28,940 bases of DNA, taken from IMG/VR virus record IMGVR_UViG_3300042504_000087, positions 1 to 28,940 of that record. One strand, given 5' to 3'. The DNA is from a virus. Below are positions 19,892 to 26,863 of the stretch, one piece after another. The position numbers were made by a program, and so were the translations under genes. The notes beneath the pieces were generated by a model. That model ran no database searches. It had not been told where the DNA came from and saw only the letters and a list, made by a program, of their open reading frames with translations. The stretch's first letter is position 1. Every line of letters begins with the position of its first letter.

Positions 19892-21025
19892 TTATCCGAG
19901 TAAAGATTTCATTTTCTTGGCAGGCACTTTGCCTTCGTTGATCATGTCCAAAAGTCCACGGCCATACTTGTTGACTGAAGACTTCTTGATCACATATTCG
20001 CCAAGATCAAGATTGACAGCGCCATCATCTGGACCAGGAGGGTTTGCACCAAACATCACGCCACCATGGACCATGCCACCTTGAGCCATGCCTGTTGATT
20101 CTTGCTGAGTGTTTTGCGCTGCCGTTGCCGCTGCCTGCTCTGCCGTTGTATTGGCCAAATTAGCAGCTGCGATCTGGTCATACAGACCAGGGTTATAGCC
20201 ACCCATTGCTTGGCCTGCCACCACATTGGCGTATGGATTGCCAACTGGTCGCATCTGGCCCATGACTTGGGCGTATGGAGAACCAGCGCCACCGACCACA
20301 TTGGGGTTGTATTGAGCGCCAATTGGGATTGACTGGTAATTAGCAAAGTTCTGGGCAAAGCCTTGGGTGGCATTGGCAAATGGAGTTGTGCCAGTGATGC
20401 CCATGTTGCCAGTTGGGCCAAGCAAGCCGCCAGTGCCACCAGTCACGCCACCAGTGCCACCAGTCACGCCACCAGTGCCACCAGTCACACCACCAGTCAC
20501 GTTAGTGCCAGTTCCTGTGCCACCAGTCTTTTGCAGTGCAGCCAAACGCGCTAATTCAGCCAAACGGGCTGCTTCAGCATTGCGTTGCTGCAAAAGTAAA
20601 GCCGCTTCATTTTGTCTGCGGACCAAATCAAGCTGGGCCGCATTAGCAGCTGCCAATTGAGCCGCAGTCAAAGTGCCAGCAGAAGTTCTAGCCTCTAAAT
20701 TTCTAGCATCAATCAATGCTTGGCTGGCAGTTTTGTCTCTGGCTGTACGCGCTGCAAGTTCTGCATCAGCCGCGGCATTGGCAATCAATTCTGCTTCAGT
20801 TGTTGGCACTGCCGTCGTGTATTGAGACGCGACACTTTGAGTGGTCACACCAGTAGCACGGGCCACATCGGCTGGAGAAATGCCAAGTCGGTCCATTTCT
20901 ATGCGCAACATGGCATTGCTAGTGCCTTTTTGCTGCGCATCAAGCACAGCATTAAAAATGTTTCGGTCAAATTCGGCCTGCGTCATGCCGTTGGCCAATG
21001 CCCAATTGAGTGCTTCTGATGCCAT
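19892..21025 (-). CDS. Ala/Gly-rich structural or ejection protein with repeats (377 aa)
   Basis: The protein has 377 residues. An N-terminal helical domain (1-75) is followed by a long Ala/Gln/Leu/Arg coiled stretch (80-165), then a GGVTGGT repeat tract (about 171-200), a Gly/Tyr/Asn-rich segment and a conserved-looking end: PDDGAVNLDLGEYVIKK, then VNKYGRGLLDMINEG. That end is a signature I know from many phage virion proteins of unknown role. The AGGGGAA ribosome site precedes the ATG. The repeat tract is encoded by a 21-base tandem DNA repeat and may vary in length between relatives. Confidence 0.74.
   Translation of the reverse strand: MASEALNWALANGMTQAEFDRNIFNAVLDAQQKGTSNAMLRIEMDRLGISPADVARATGVTTQSVASQYTTAVPTTEAELIANAAADAELAARTARDKTASQALIDARNLEARTSAGTLTAAQLAAANAAQLDLVRRQNEAALLLQQRNAEAARLAELARLAALQKTGGTGTGTNVTGGVTGGTGGVTGGTGGVTGGTGGLLGPTGNMGITGTTPFANATQGFAQNFANYQSIPIGAQYNPNVVGGAGSPYAQVMGQMRPVGNPYANVVAGQAMGGYNPGLYDQIAAANLANTTAEQAAATAAQNTQQESTGMAQGGMVHGGVMFGANPPGPDDGAVNLDLGEYVIKKSSVNKYGRGLLDMINEGKVPAKKMKSLLG
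20431..20500. repeat. Tandem 21-base repeat (three full copies)
   Basis: CAGTGCCACCAGTCACGCCAC is present at 20431-20451, repeated exactly at 20452-20472, then with one change at 20473-20493 and a partial copy after. On the minus strand it encodes the seven-residue unit GGVTGGT. Such tracts can expand or contract by slippage and so change the linker length of the protein. Confidence 0.9.
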
Positions 21026-21035
21026 ATTTATTCCC

Positions 21036-21404
21036 CTAAAGTTCCTTTGCCATTACAGACCATTGTGGGCTGTAACCTTCGTCTTTCAAAAATGTCTTTG
21101 CCCAGCCTCTTCGGCCTGCCAAAGTCACCCTGGTGCAACCAACTGATTTGCCCCAGGATTCGATCAATGGTCTCATCCTTGAGAGTTCATCTAGGTCGCC
21201 ACCAGCCAGAAAATAATGCAAATTCTTTAGCCTGGGATAGACAATGATCTCTGTCAATACCACCGAGTCCTTGGCCGGCCACAACTGTAATCTGTGATCC
21301 TCAACCATCTCAGCGACATCGTCAAAATTATGTGTGCCTCCGGAGTATTCTAATGCCGCCTCCACATGATGGCGCAGTCTTTCCAAATGCTCTTTATCAC
21401 TCAT
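21036..21404 (-). CDS. Small phage protein, possibly GNAT-like (122 aa)
   Basis: The protein has 122 residues. The segment LTEIIVYPRLKNLHYFLAGGDLDEL (about 51-75), then IESWGKSVGCTRVTLAGRRGW (about 81-101) and a final FLKDEGYSPQW reads like the strand-helix order of acetyltransferase (GNAT) folds. It is a type often found in phage tail regions. Catalysis is uncertain, since the acetyl-CoA loop is not clear. The start overlaps the stop of the gp10-like gene as ATGA. Confidence 0.6.
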   Translation of the reverse strand: MSDKEHLERLRHHVEAALEYSGGTHNFDDVAEMVEDHRLQLWPAKDSVVLTEIIVYPRLKNLHYFLAGGDLDELSRMRPLIESWGKSVGCTRVTLAGRRGWAKTFLKDEGYSPQWSVMAKEL

Positions 21405-22879
21405 CGCTTACCAGCTGGCACAGCGTCAAGCCTCATCACGCCAATGCGCCAGTCGGCCAAAGTGTTGCCAGTCACCTTCATATTGACTTGACGGCCAGAA
21501 AACCGGACTGAAGTCGGGTTGGCTGCCGTATATGGTCCAAATGACGATTGTGTGCCTGTCGGGTAATTGCGGGTTTTGAATGAAACCACCGCCTCACCTA
21601 GCGTTTGCTCATCTGGGACAACTTGGCGCACAGACATGATGTTGTCGCCATTGCCCAATTGGACTGGTCCAGACTCAGCGTAAAGGCTGGCGCTGTCATA
21701 GTTAAACCCGACCTCATGCTCGTAGATATAGCCAGTGCTTGAGACCATCAAAGGGTATGTGTAAACACCAGCGTCAACCCCAGCAGTTCGGGCCAATGTG
21801 CCAATGTTCCAGTGGTTTTCGCGGTAGTTGAAAGTGACATAGCTGTCATTCTCATTGCTGGCTGCACTTGGGTAAAACCACCAGATTTCACCAAATTTAC
21901 TGACATGGACCGCATAAATCTTAGATGCCTGGGCAAAGTTGATATTGGCAAAAATGTAATCTGACACATCACTTGGCAGTGGTTTGACATAGCCGTCATA
22001 TATCCAGAAGCCAGAATTGCTCATCCAAATGGCAGCAGTGTCAATGGCCGCCACAGCCTGGGCCGAAATGAGGCCGCACCCACTTGCCGCCTTCTCAAAG
22101 CCATAAACAAATGGAGCGCCAACATACTGGGCCGTGTGGACATCCACATCGGTAAACAGTAGATTGACACCCTTGACCCGCTTGCCAGCGATCAATGTGC
22201 CAGGGCTGGCCAAGTCATAGTCGCCTGCAAGGTTGTCGCCTGCTGGTGTCCAAAGGGTATTGTTTTCTTGGTCGCACCACTGCACCTTGCGTGGGTTTCC
22301 ACCAGCGCCAAGGGCAAAGATAATGCGCTCTTGGGTGACTAAAACCGCCTTGTTATTGACTGGCGCATTGGCAATGGCCGCTGCCAATGTGGGTGTTGAA
22401 AAACCTAATTGCCACTCATAGAGCTTGCCATCGGTGCTAGAGCAAGCAATCAAATACTCGCCCCATGTATCGAGTGACCAGGTGGTGGCTGCAATGGGTG
22501 TCCCAGTGTCAGGCCGTGCCACGCCATAGGCAAATGTGCCATAGGTGCTGTAACCATAGCCTGTCAGCACTGTGGAGCTAGCGTAACCGCTTGTGAAGCC
22601 TGTGGGCGTAATGTCTTTGAGTGTCCCAGCCTCATTCATGGCATAGAGCTTGGAATGTGTTCCAGCGCCAATGTATCGGTTGCCACTGTTATCGCGCCAA
22701 GTGATGATGCCTCGACATGAGCCAGACATCTGTGAGCTTGACCTGGTGCGCCATCCATTGATGGGGCGCAGTGTCCCTTCATACCAGCGCACTAGGTTTG
22801 CGTCATACCAGCGGCCTGCTGCCTGGTATTCAGTACCATTTCGGAAAACACCTGGAGGTAATTTAAGAGGTATGTACAT
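21401..22879 (-). CDS. Tail/DNA-stabilisation protein, P22 gp10-like
   Basis: The protein has 492 residues. It is beta-rich throughout with repeated Trp/Tyr/Gly blades (GWRTRSSSQ, GEYLIACSS, NNTLWTPAGDN, AIWMSNSGFWIYDG). This suggests a propeller-like structure as in P22 gp10, which plugs the portal channel and retains packaged DNA. The segment VRWYEGTLRPINGWR near 30-45 is one I recognise from this phage family. Its location next to ejection and GNAT-like genes supports a tail-hub role. Exact orthology to gp10 is inferred from the overall pattern. Confidence 0.82.
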   Translation of the reverse strand: MYIPLKLPPGVFRNGTEYQAAGRWYDANLVRWYEGTLRPINGWRTRSSSQMSGSCRGIITWRDNSGNRYIGAGTHSKLYAMNEAGTLKDITPTGFTSGYASSTVLTGYGYSTYGTFAYGVARPDTGTPIAATTWSLDTWGEYLIACSSTDGKLYEWQLGFSTPTLAAAIANAPVNNKAVLVTQERIIFALGAGGNPRKVQWCDQENNTLWTPAGDNLAGDYDLASPGTLIAGKRVKGVNLLFTDVDVHTAQYVGAPFVYGFEKAASGCGLISAQAVAAIDTAAIWMSNSGFWIYDGYVKPLPSDVSDYIFANINFAQASKIYAVHVSKFGEIWWFYPSAASNENDSYVTFNYRENHWNIGTLARTAGVDAGVYTYPLMVSSTGYIYEHEVGFNYDSASLYAESGPVQLGNGDNIMSVRQVVPDEQTLGEAVVSFKTRNYPTGTQSSFGPYTAANPTSVRFSGRQVNMKVTGNTLADWRIGVMRLDAVPAGKR

Positions 22880-22887
22880 GATGACAA

Positions 22888-23538
22888 TTATGTAATGTTA
22901 GACACAAAGCTCATCGTGACGATGGCCGATGGCACTGCTGGTCGTGTTGGGCTGGTGCTAGTGCTGAAATGTTCCAAACTTACAGCAGTGCTTGTGGTAC
23001 GCCACATTATCTCAATATAGTCTGCGCTGTCCATACTTACAAAGAAGTTCATGGCTGCAATCAAATGGCTTGGGTCGCCTGCCGATTTTCTTTGTGACAA
23101 GTGAAATCTGCTATTTGAATTATCAATGTTTGTCCCATTCTTGCGAAACCAGATGTCAACATCCTGACCATCATTGCTGGTGTTCTTAAACTGAATGGAA
23201 AACTGCAAGTTCCAGATTCCGGCATCGGCCACAGTGATCCGAGAGTTACTGGCTATTGTCACGCCATTGGAAAAGTCTGTGGTGTTAAATGTGACTGCAT
23301 AGGCCGCTGTGGTGCTGGCCGCAGTCTGGTCTGTCGAATCTTGGAAAGCCCCATGGGGGTTATTCATAAACCGACCGCCCCTTGGCCCAAACAAAGAACC
23401 AAGCACAAATGACAGTTTCTTAAAGTAAACAGTCAATGCACCATTGTTTTCATTGAAATGCCTGCGCTCATAGGTCTCGGTCGGATAACCGAGTCCTGGT
23501 GGAGCTGGATTCTCAAGTTGTTGTGTTTGGCTGGCCAT
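22888..23538 (-). CDS. Beta-sandwich structural protein (216 aa)
   Basis: The protein has 216 residues. After a short Pro-rich N-terminus it carries a helix (LTVYFKKLSFVLGSLFG), then strands with FMNNPHGAFQDST, GVTIASNSRITVADAGIW and IWFRKNGTNIDNS. This pattern resembles C1q/TNF-like or phage head-fibre jelly-roll domains. It is probably a virion surface or tail component located just upstream of the gp10-like gene. No precise family is assigned. Confidence 0.65.
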   Translation of the reverse strand: MASQTQQLENPAPPGLGYPTETYERRHFNENNGALTVYFKKLSFVLGSLFGPRGGRFMNNPHGAFQDSTDQTAASTTAAYAVTFNTTDFSNGVTIASNSRITVADAGIWNLQFSIQFKNTSNDGQDVDIWFRKNGTNIDNSNSRFHLSQRKSAGDPSHLIAAMNFFVSMDSADYIEIMWRTTSTAVSLEHFSTSTSPTRPAVPSAIVTMSFVSNIT

Positions 23539-23545
23539 GGGCTAA

Positions 23546-24139
23546 TTATGTCAGGACAGACAGCGCATGGTTGATGTGTTTGATCCGATCATCCAGACCA
23601 ATAAAGCCGCCATTGATCTTCTTGGTTAAGGTTTTATAGTCTTGGGAGTCCGCATACTGGTTGAGCTTGTGGGTGTCCCAAAACCAACCCGCAGTCAGGG
23701 CAGCATACTGAGGTGTAGCCACAAGATCGGGGTTTGCCCAGAAGTCAACACCCAAGGCCTTGCCAGCGTGAAAATACGAGCTAGAGCCTGTCAATTGGAT
23801 GCAACCCCTGCCGCGAAAACGATACCCATCCCCAGAGGCTTCATCTCGGTTGCCCATCCGATTTGCGTAAACAGTATTGGCAATGAGCTTTGGATTTCGC
23901 TGGCAGGCTTGGGCCTTTTCAGCATCAAAGCGCTTGGGCCATGTCTTCATCAGTCCGGCAGCAGAATATGACAGACCCTCTTGAAGTATTTTAAAATTGC
24001 CACACTCATGGCCACACTGACCAATAAAGGCAGCCTGGCGCAGGGGCGTTGAAATGTCAAAGCGCTGAAAAGTCTCATTAAGCGCATCGACCCACTCTGG
24101 GCCAATGTGCAGCCGTGCTAATTGCTCACTATTGACCAT
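23546..24139 (-). CDS. Endolysin, glycoside hydrolase family 19
   Basis: The protein has 197 residues. The GH19 catalytic motifs are visible: IGQCGHECGNFKIL with general acid E45, and LQEGLSYS with E54 in the second catalytic position. Substrate-cleft segments YRFRGRGCIQLTG (near 106-118) and TKKINGGFIGLDDR (near 172-185) follow. The enzyme cleaves the peptidoglycan glycan chain in the periplasm; it has no signal peptide, so a holin is needed. The start at 24139 has AGGAG nine bases upstream and overlaps Rz by 11 bases. Confidence 0.93.
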   Translation of the reverse strand: MVNSEQLARLHIGPEWVDALNETFQRFDISTPLRQAAFIGQCGHECGNFKILQEGLSYSAAGLMKTWPKRFDAEKAQACQRNPKLIANTVYANRMGNRDEASGDGYRFRGRGCIQLTGSSSYFHAGKALGVDFWANPDLVATPQYAALTAGWFWDTHKLNQYADSQDYKTLTKKINGGFIGLDDRIKHINHALSVLT

Positions 24140-24605
24140 TGACTATGCTCCTCACTTCGTTGTAGGCGCTGACGCAGGCGTTGAGCTTGGTGATTGCTTT
24201 GTCTCCTTCGGCTGCGAGGTCGATAAGAGTTGCAATAGTCTGTCGCTCAAGTTCGCTTTCATCGGGCTGGCTGGGTTGTGGATTTCCAATGGTAATGGTG
24301 GCACTTGGACTGGCTTGTGGACAACTTGGGGCTGGGAGGCGCAGCCGGCCAGTCCTAGCAAGCTCATGCATAGCAGACTGTTTTTTCTTGACATCATCTT
24401 GGGCCTTTCTGAGTTTCGTTTCCTGGTCAATCAACTTAGTGCCAAGCTCTGCCTCTTTGGCTCTGGCCTCATCGTTCTTTTTGGCAATGGCAATCTTCAT
24501 GTCATTGTCTCGCTCTAGCCACCCGTAGTGGTGGCCCACTCGGTATGTACCGAATAATGAGACCAAGACGCCAACAATGAGCCAGGGTAAGGGTATTGGT
24601 AACAT
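24129..24605 (-). CDS. Rz: Spanin inner-membrane subunit (Rz-like)
   Basis: The protein has 158 residues from the ATG at 24605, whose first base is the last of the upstream stop (TGATG). A TTG at 24608 is in frame but unneeded. One transmembrane segment lies at about 6-25 (LPWLIVGVLVSLFGTYRVGH). A coiled-coil-type Lys/Glu/Ala stretch follows (40-80), then a Pro-rich periplasmic region. This is the i-spanin that with Rz1 fuses the inner and outer membranes in the last step of lysis. The spanin assignment is firm because the Rz1 gene lies nested in another frame. Confidence 0.9.
   Translation of the reverse strand: MLPIPLPWLIVGVLVSLFGTYRVGHHYGWLERDNDMKIAIAKKNDEARAKEAELGTKLIDQETKLRKAQDDVKKKQSAMHELARTGRLRLPAPSCPQASPSATITIGNPQPSQPDESELERQTIATLIDLAAEGDKAITKLNACVSAYNEVRSIVNGQ
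24152..24397 (-). CDS. Rz1: Spanin outer-membrane lipoprotein (Rz1-like), nested in Rz
   Basis: The protein has 81 residues, read in another frame entirely within Rz. The ATG at 24397 (or the adjacent one at 24394) has AAAGG six bases upstream. A lipobox LLGLAGC (Cys near residue 18) follows a short hydrophobic signal, then a Pro/Ser/Lys-rich tail (QPQVVHKPVQVPPLPLE), as expected for an outer-membrane o-spanin. It is lipid-anchored to the outer membrane and joins Rz across the periplasm. Confidence 0.88.
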   Translation of the reverse strand: MMSRKNSLLCMSLLGLAGCASQPQVVHKPVQVPPLPLEIHNPASPMKANLSDRLLQLLSTSQPKETKQSPSSTPASAPTTK

Positions 24606-25114
24606 CAATCAGTCTCCTGTCTGGCCGCTGCCAATTGCTCGCGCTCATGGTCATCCTCAAGATGCTCTGGTGGCGTTGTGGGTGGTGGGCCAGGGGTCCA
24701 AGACTCGTCAAGCTCTGGGTTGGTCCACTTGGGCATTGCACCAAATGGCTGATTGGGGATGCCATTGGTGCTTGCGTTAAAGCCGTGATTGTTGCTGTAG
24801 CCATACTGGCCGTAGCCTTGCATTGGCTGACACATCGGCTGCATGGATTGTTGGCCACCAAAAGCCTTGGCGGCAGTCCCCACAGCCTTCTTACCCATAA
24901 CCGCGCCAATGCCACCCACAATCAATAGAACGATATCGTTCAGCATCTTTGTATATGCCTGGTCAATGGGGGCCATTGATTTGATGGGCTGGGTGACAAA
25001 GGTCACTGAGTACAAAAGCGCCACCACAATGAAGCAGAGAATGCAAGTCACCGCAATGACCACAAAGCCCCAGACCCTGACCTCGATCTCTTCAGTTGTT
25101 AGGTTTAACTTCAT
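24605..25114 (-). CDS. Two-helix membrane protein of the lysis region, holin candidate
   Basis: The protein has 169 residues from the ATG at 25114; GGAG lies 11 bases upstream. Two transmembrane helices are visible: about 14-37 (VWGFVVIAVTCILCFIVVAL) and about 57-75 (MLNDIVLLIVGGIGAVMG). A long soluble tail rich in Gln, Gly, Pro and Asn follows, ending in charged residues. Its position directly before Rz and the endolysin makes it a candidate holin, but the large tail is atypical. A longer in-frame start at 25201 would run through the lipoprotein gene. Confidence 0.72.
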   Translation of the reverse strand: MKLNLTTEEIEVRVWGFVVIAVTCILCFIVVALLYSVTFVTQPIKSMAPIDQAYTKMLNDIVLLIVGGIGAVMGKKAVGTAAKAFGGQQSMQPMCQPMQGYGQYGYSNNHGFNASTNGIPNQPFGAMPKWTNPELDESWTPGPPPTTPPEHLEDDHEREQLAAARQETD

Positions 25115-25283
25115 CAACTTTTTTCTCCAGTATGGGTGCGACCAGATACTCTGGACATTGCTGAGTGAATAGACACTTTGGCTTCTGGCACTCTGGCGCA
25201 TGGAAATGGTCAGGATTCTGGCACTTGTACCTGTAGCGATCTTCGCAGCCAGTCAGCAGTAAAAGAAGCAATAGATATCTCAT
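25092..25283 (-). CDS. Small Cys-rich lipoprotein (63 aa)
   Basis: The protein has 63 residues. MRYLLLLLLLTGCEDR is a very short lipoprotein signal with lipobox LLTGC and Cys13 as the lipid anchor. Four further cysteines lie in CQNPDHFHAPECQKPKCLFTQQC, which could form two disulphides or bind metal. It is exported and probably held in the inner or outer membrane. It is a second lipoprotein besides Rz1. Known phage lipoproteins act in superinfection exclusion or lysis, but no family is recognised here. It overlaps the next gene by 23 bases. Confidence 0.75.
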   Translation of the reverse strand: MRYLLLLLLLTGCEDRYRYKCQNPDHFHAPECQKPKCLFTQQCPEYLVAPILEKKVDEVKPNN

Positions 25284-25435
25284 TTGCCTAATCCTATTCT
25301 ACCCAGCAGTAAATTAACGATCCGGTCCGACAAGTCATCCGGCAAAAATTTGAGAAAGCCAAGGGCATATAAAGCCACACACCCGTAAACGAATATCTTG
25401 AGGCATAGGTCAAAGGTCTTTTGATACTCATTCAC
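25280..25435 (-). CDS. Very small membrane protein (51 aa), GTG start
   Basis: A 51-codon gene starting at a GTG at 25435 that overlaps the preceding TGA as GTGA; its own stop overlaps the lipoprotein start as ATGA. It begins (V)NEYQKTFDLCLKIFVYGCV and continues ALYALGFLKFLPDDLS. It has one hydrophobic helix (residues 10-30), then acidic and basic residues. It is not recognised. The two perfect junctions are the main support. Confidence 0.7.
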   Translation of the reverse strand: MNEYQKTFDLCLKIFVYGCVALYALGFLKFLPDDLSDRIVNLLLGRIGLGK

Positions 25436-25935
25436 CGACCACACCTTCTTGTTGTGGCACAGAATTCCATCAGCTCATTGACTCCAATGAACACCAAAAA
25501 CAGAACAAAAGCCACACCGCCAATGATCATGGCAATTTCATTCATTTCATCTTCTTTGGCTTTGGCTTCTTTTTCTGCCTTTTTTAAAGCGCTCAATTCT
25601 TTGGCATCAGCAAGGTCCATTTCAGCCTGGCGCGCCTTGATTTTGTTCCAGACATCGATCTTGCCGGTCTGCATAAAGAGCATTTTCAGCTCTTCCTCAA
25701 AGGCTCTGGCCTGCTCTAGGGCCATCTCAATCTGCAAAGCTGTCCCCATGTTTGAGCCTTTGCCAGACTGCTTGGCTTGAAGCATGGCCTTGGTAGCAGT
25801 TGACTTGGCATCGAAAAGTTTGCCAATCATGGGCGCAAGTGAGCCTAAGTCATTGGCAACATTTGCTGCCTTTTTGACCATTGAGATGGCTGACTGGATA
25901 CCCGCTAAAGCGGTCATTGGATCGATGGGAATCAT
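25432..25935 (-). CDS. Coiled-coil protein with C-terminal membrane helix (167 aa)
   Basis: The protein has 167 residues from the ATG at 25935, which overlaps the preceding stop as ATGA; an ATG at 25956 is in frame but would overlap the previous gene more. N-terminal helices (PMTALAGIQSAISMVKKAAN) are followed by a long charged coiled coil (about 75-130). One transmembrane segment is at about 138-158 (IAMIIGGVAFVLFLVFIGV). The pattern recurs in phage structural or lysis regions, but I recognise no named family. Confidence 0.75.
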   Translation of the reverse strand: MIPIDPMTALAGIQSAISMVKKAANVANDLGSLAPMIGKLFDAKSTATKAMLQAKQSGKGSNMGTALQIEMALEQARAFEEELKMLFMQTGKIDVWNKIKARQAEMDLADAKELSALKKAEKEAKAKEDEMNEIAMIIGGVAFVLFLVFIGVNELMEFCATTRRCGR

Positions 25936-26054
25936 TTCTTTTCTACCTTTTTCCATTCAAGGCAAACAACCCTTCGATTGTAAACATCACCGGTCCATGT
26001 CCACCTGATGCATCGATATTCGGCAGCTGCTAATAAGACTAGAGCATAGATCAC
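25932..26054 (-). CDS. Very small hypothetical protein (40 aa), GTG start
   Basis: A 40-codon gene starting at a GTG at 26054 that overlaps the preceding stop as GTGA; its stop overlaps the next ATG as ATGA. The product opens with a hydrophobic segment (VIYALVLLAAAEYR), then has WTWTGDVYNRRVVCLEW. That aromatic, WTGDVYNR-like motif is one I have seen in similar tiny phage proteins of unknown role. A longer in-frame reading to 26201 is rejected because it would cover two other coupled genes. Membrane association is possible. Confidence 0.62.
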   Translation of the reverse strand: MIYALVLLAAAEYRCIRWTWTGDVYNRRVVCLEWKKVEKK

Positions 26055-26143
26055 GGCCACATCAAAATGATGACAAAACTGCCCCAAATGACAAAGACAG
26101 TTATGCATACCGCAGCAATGATTGCCACGGCCCAGTCTTTCAT
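26051..26143 (-). CDS. Very small membrane peptide (30 aa)
   Basis: A 30-codon gene: MKDWAVAIIAAVCITVFVIW followed by a further hydrophobic GSFVIILMWP. It is a single predicted transmembrane helix with almost no soluble part. The ATG at 26143 overlaps the preceding stop as ATGA; its own TGA overlaps the next GTG as GTGA. It is comparable to holin-like or accessory lysis peptides by size and position only. Confidence 0.65.
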   Translation of the reverse strand: MKDWAVAIIAAVCITVFVIWGSFVIILMWP

Positions 26144-26337
26144 AGCCCGAAAATCTTCTTGACGAATTCGGCAGCCACACCTGGTCCAAACAACACGGCA
26201 ATGATTACCGCATAGAGAAGATATTCAATCTTCGTCATGCGCTTGTCCCCATCGCGCAATGACTTGTCTATGTTGTTGTATCTCTCTAAGCAGATTGCTT
26301 CATGCACGGCAAGCCTTTTGTCAACATCGGCATCCAT
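26140..26337 (-). CDS. Small coiled-coil plus membrane-helix protein (65 aa), XhlA-like
   Basis: The protein has 65 residues. The N-terminal half is charged and helical (DKRLAVHEAICLERYNNI, DKSLRDGDKRMTK). The C-terminal half is one transmembrane helix (IEYLLYAVIIAVLFGPGVAA) with a basic tail. This N-soluble, C-membrane layout is that of XhlA-like proteins that assist holins. The gene starts six bases after the tail chaperone stop and leads the chain of overlapping small membrane genes. Confidence 0.7.
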   Translation of the reverse strand: MDADVDKRLAVHEAICLERYNNIDKSLRDGDKRMTKIEYLLYAVIIAVLFGPGVAAEFVKKIFGL

Positions 26338-26343
26338 GATTCA

Positions 26344-26853
26344 TTAAGGCGCATCAGGCCATGTGATGGTCCAAGGGAATCCAGACTGGGCAGTTACATC
26401 ACGCAGCGCCTGGCGATAAGTTGCCCAGGCTGCATCCAATGTTGTTGCAGTCTCAGCAGCCTTGATGACGCGCCAGTCGCATTCGGCCAGCTTGGTGTCG
26501 CGTGTGGTGCGCACAGATTTGGCTTGCTCGACATCTTTGGCAGCTTTGTAAGCAGCCTCATGTTCGGCAGCAGTCTTGGCTGGCTCTGTCTCAGTGGCAG
26601 CTGTATCGGTAAACACTGGTCCAAGGATGTGTTTTGTGTACCACTTGCCATCAATCTGCTCAACACCAGAGGCTTGAGAGTATTGGTAAACATTACCACC
26701 TGTTGCTTGTGGGCCTTCAAAGACTACATCAGCACCCAAAGCCTCTAAGACTTCAGTTGTTGTTATGTCCCATGATGGGCCACCATTGGCTTTTGTGTAT
26801 GCACGAAATTCACTTTCGTACATGACTTGTCCTGATTGTGTTCTGATTTGCAT
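26344..26853 (-). CDS. Tail fibre assembly chaperone-like protein
   Basis: The protein has 169 residues from the ATG at 26853, with GAGG eight bases upstream; a TTG at 26871 would overlap the fibre gene. The C-terminal part has the KLAECDWRVIKAAE, WATYRQALRDV and SGFPWTITWPDAP segments typical of phage tail-assembly chaperones (PF16778-like). It probably helps the adjacent fibre fold or attach. The N-terminus (about 1-75) looks like a small beta-rich domain. An Ala/Glu/Lys helix connects them. Confidence 0.82.
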   Translation of the reverse strand: MQIRTQSGQVMYESEFRAYTKANGGPSWDITTTEVLEALGADVVFEGPQATGGNVYQYSQASGVEQIDGKWYTKHILGPVFTDTAATETEPAKTAAEHEAAYKAAKDVEQAKSVRTTRDTKLAECDWRVIKAAETATTLDAAWATYRQALRDVTAQSGFPWTITWPDAP

Positions 26854-26863
26854 TTTAATTACC

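Noticed and set aside
25932-26201. Single 89-codon minus-strand frame
   Set aside because: Two shorter frames joined by ATGA and GTGA overlaps to their neighbours (26051-26143 and 25932-26054) explain the region better; the first half of the long reading looks unlike a protein.
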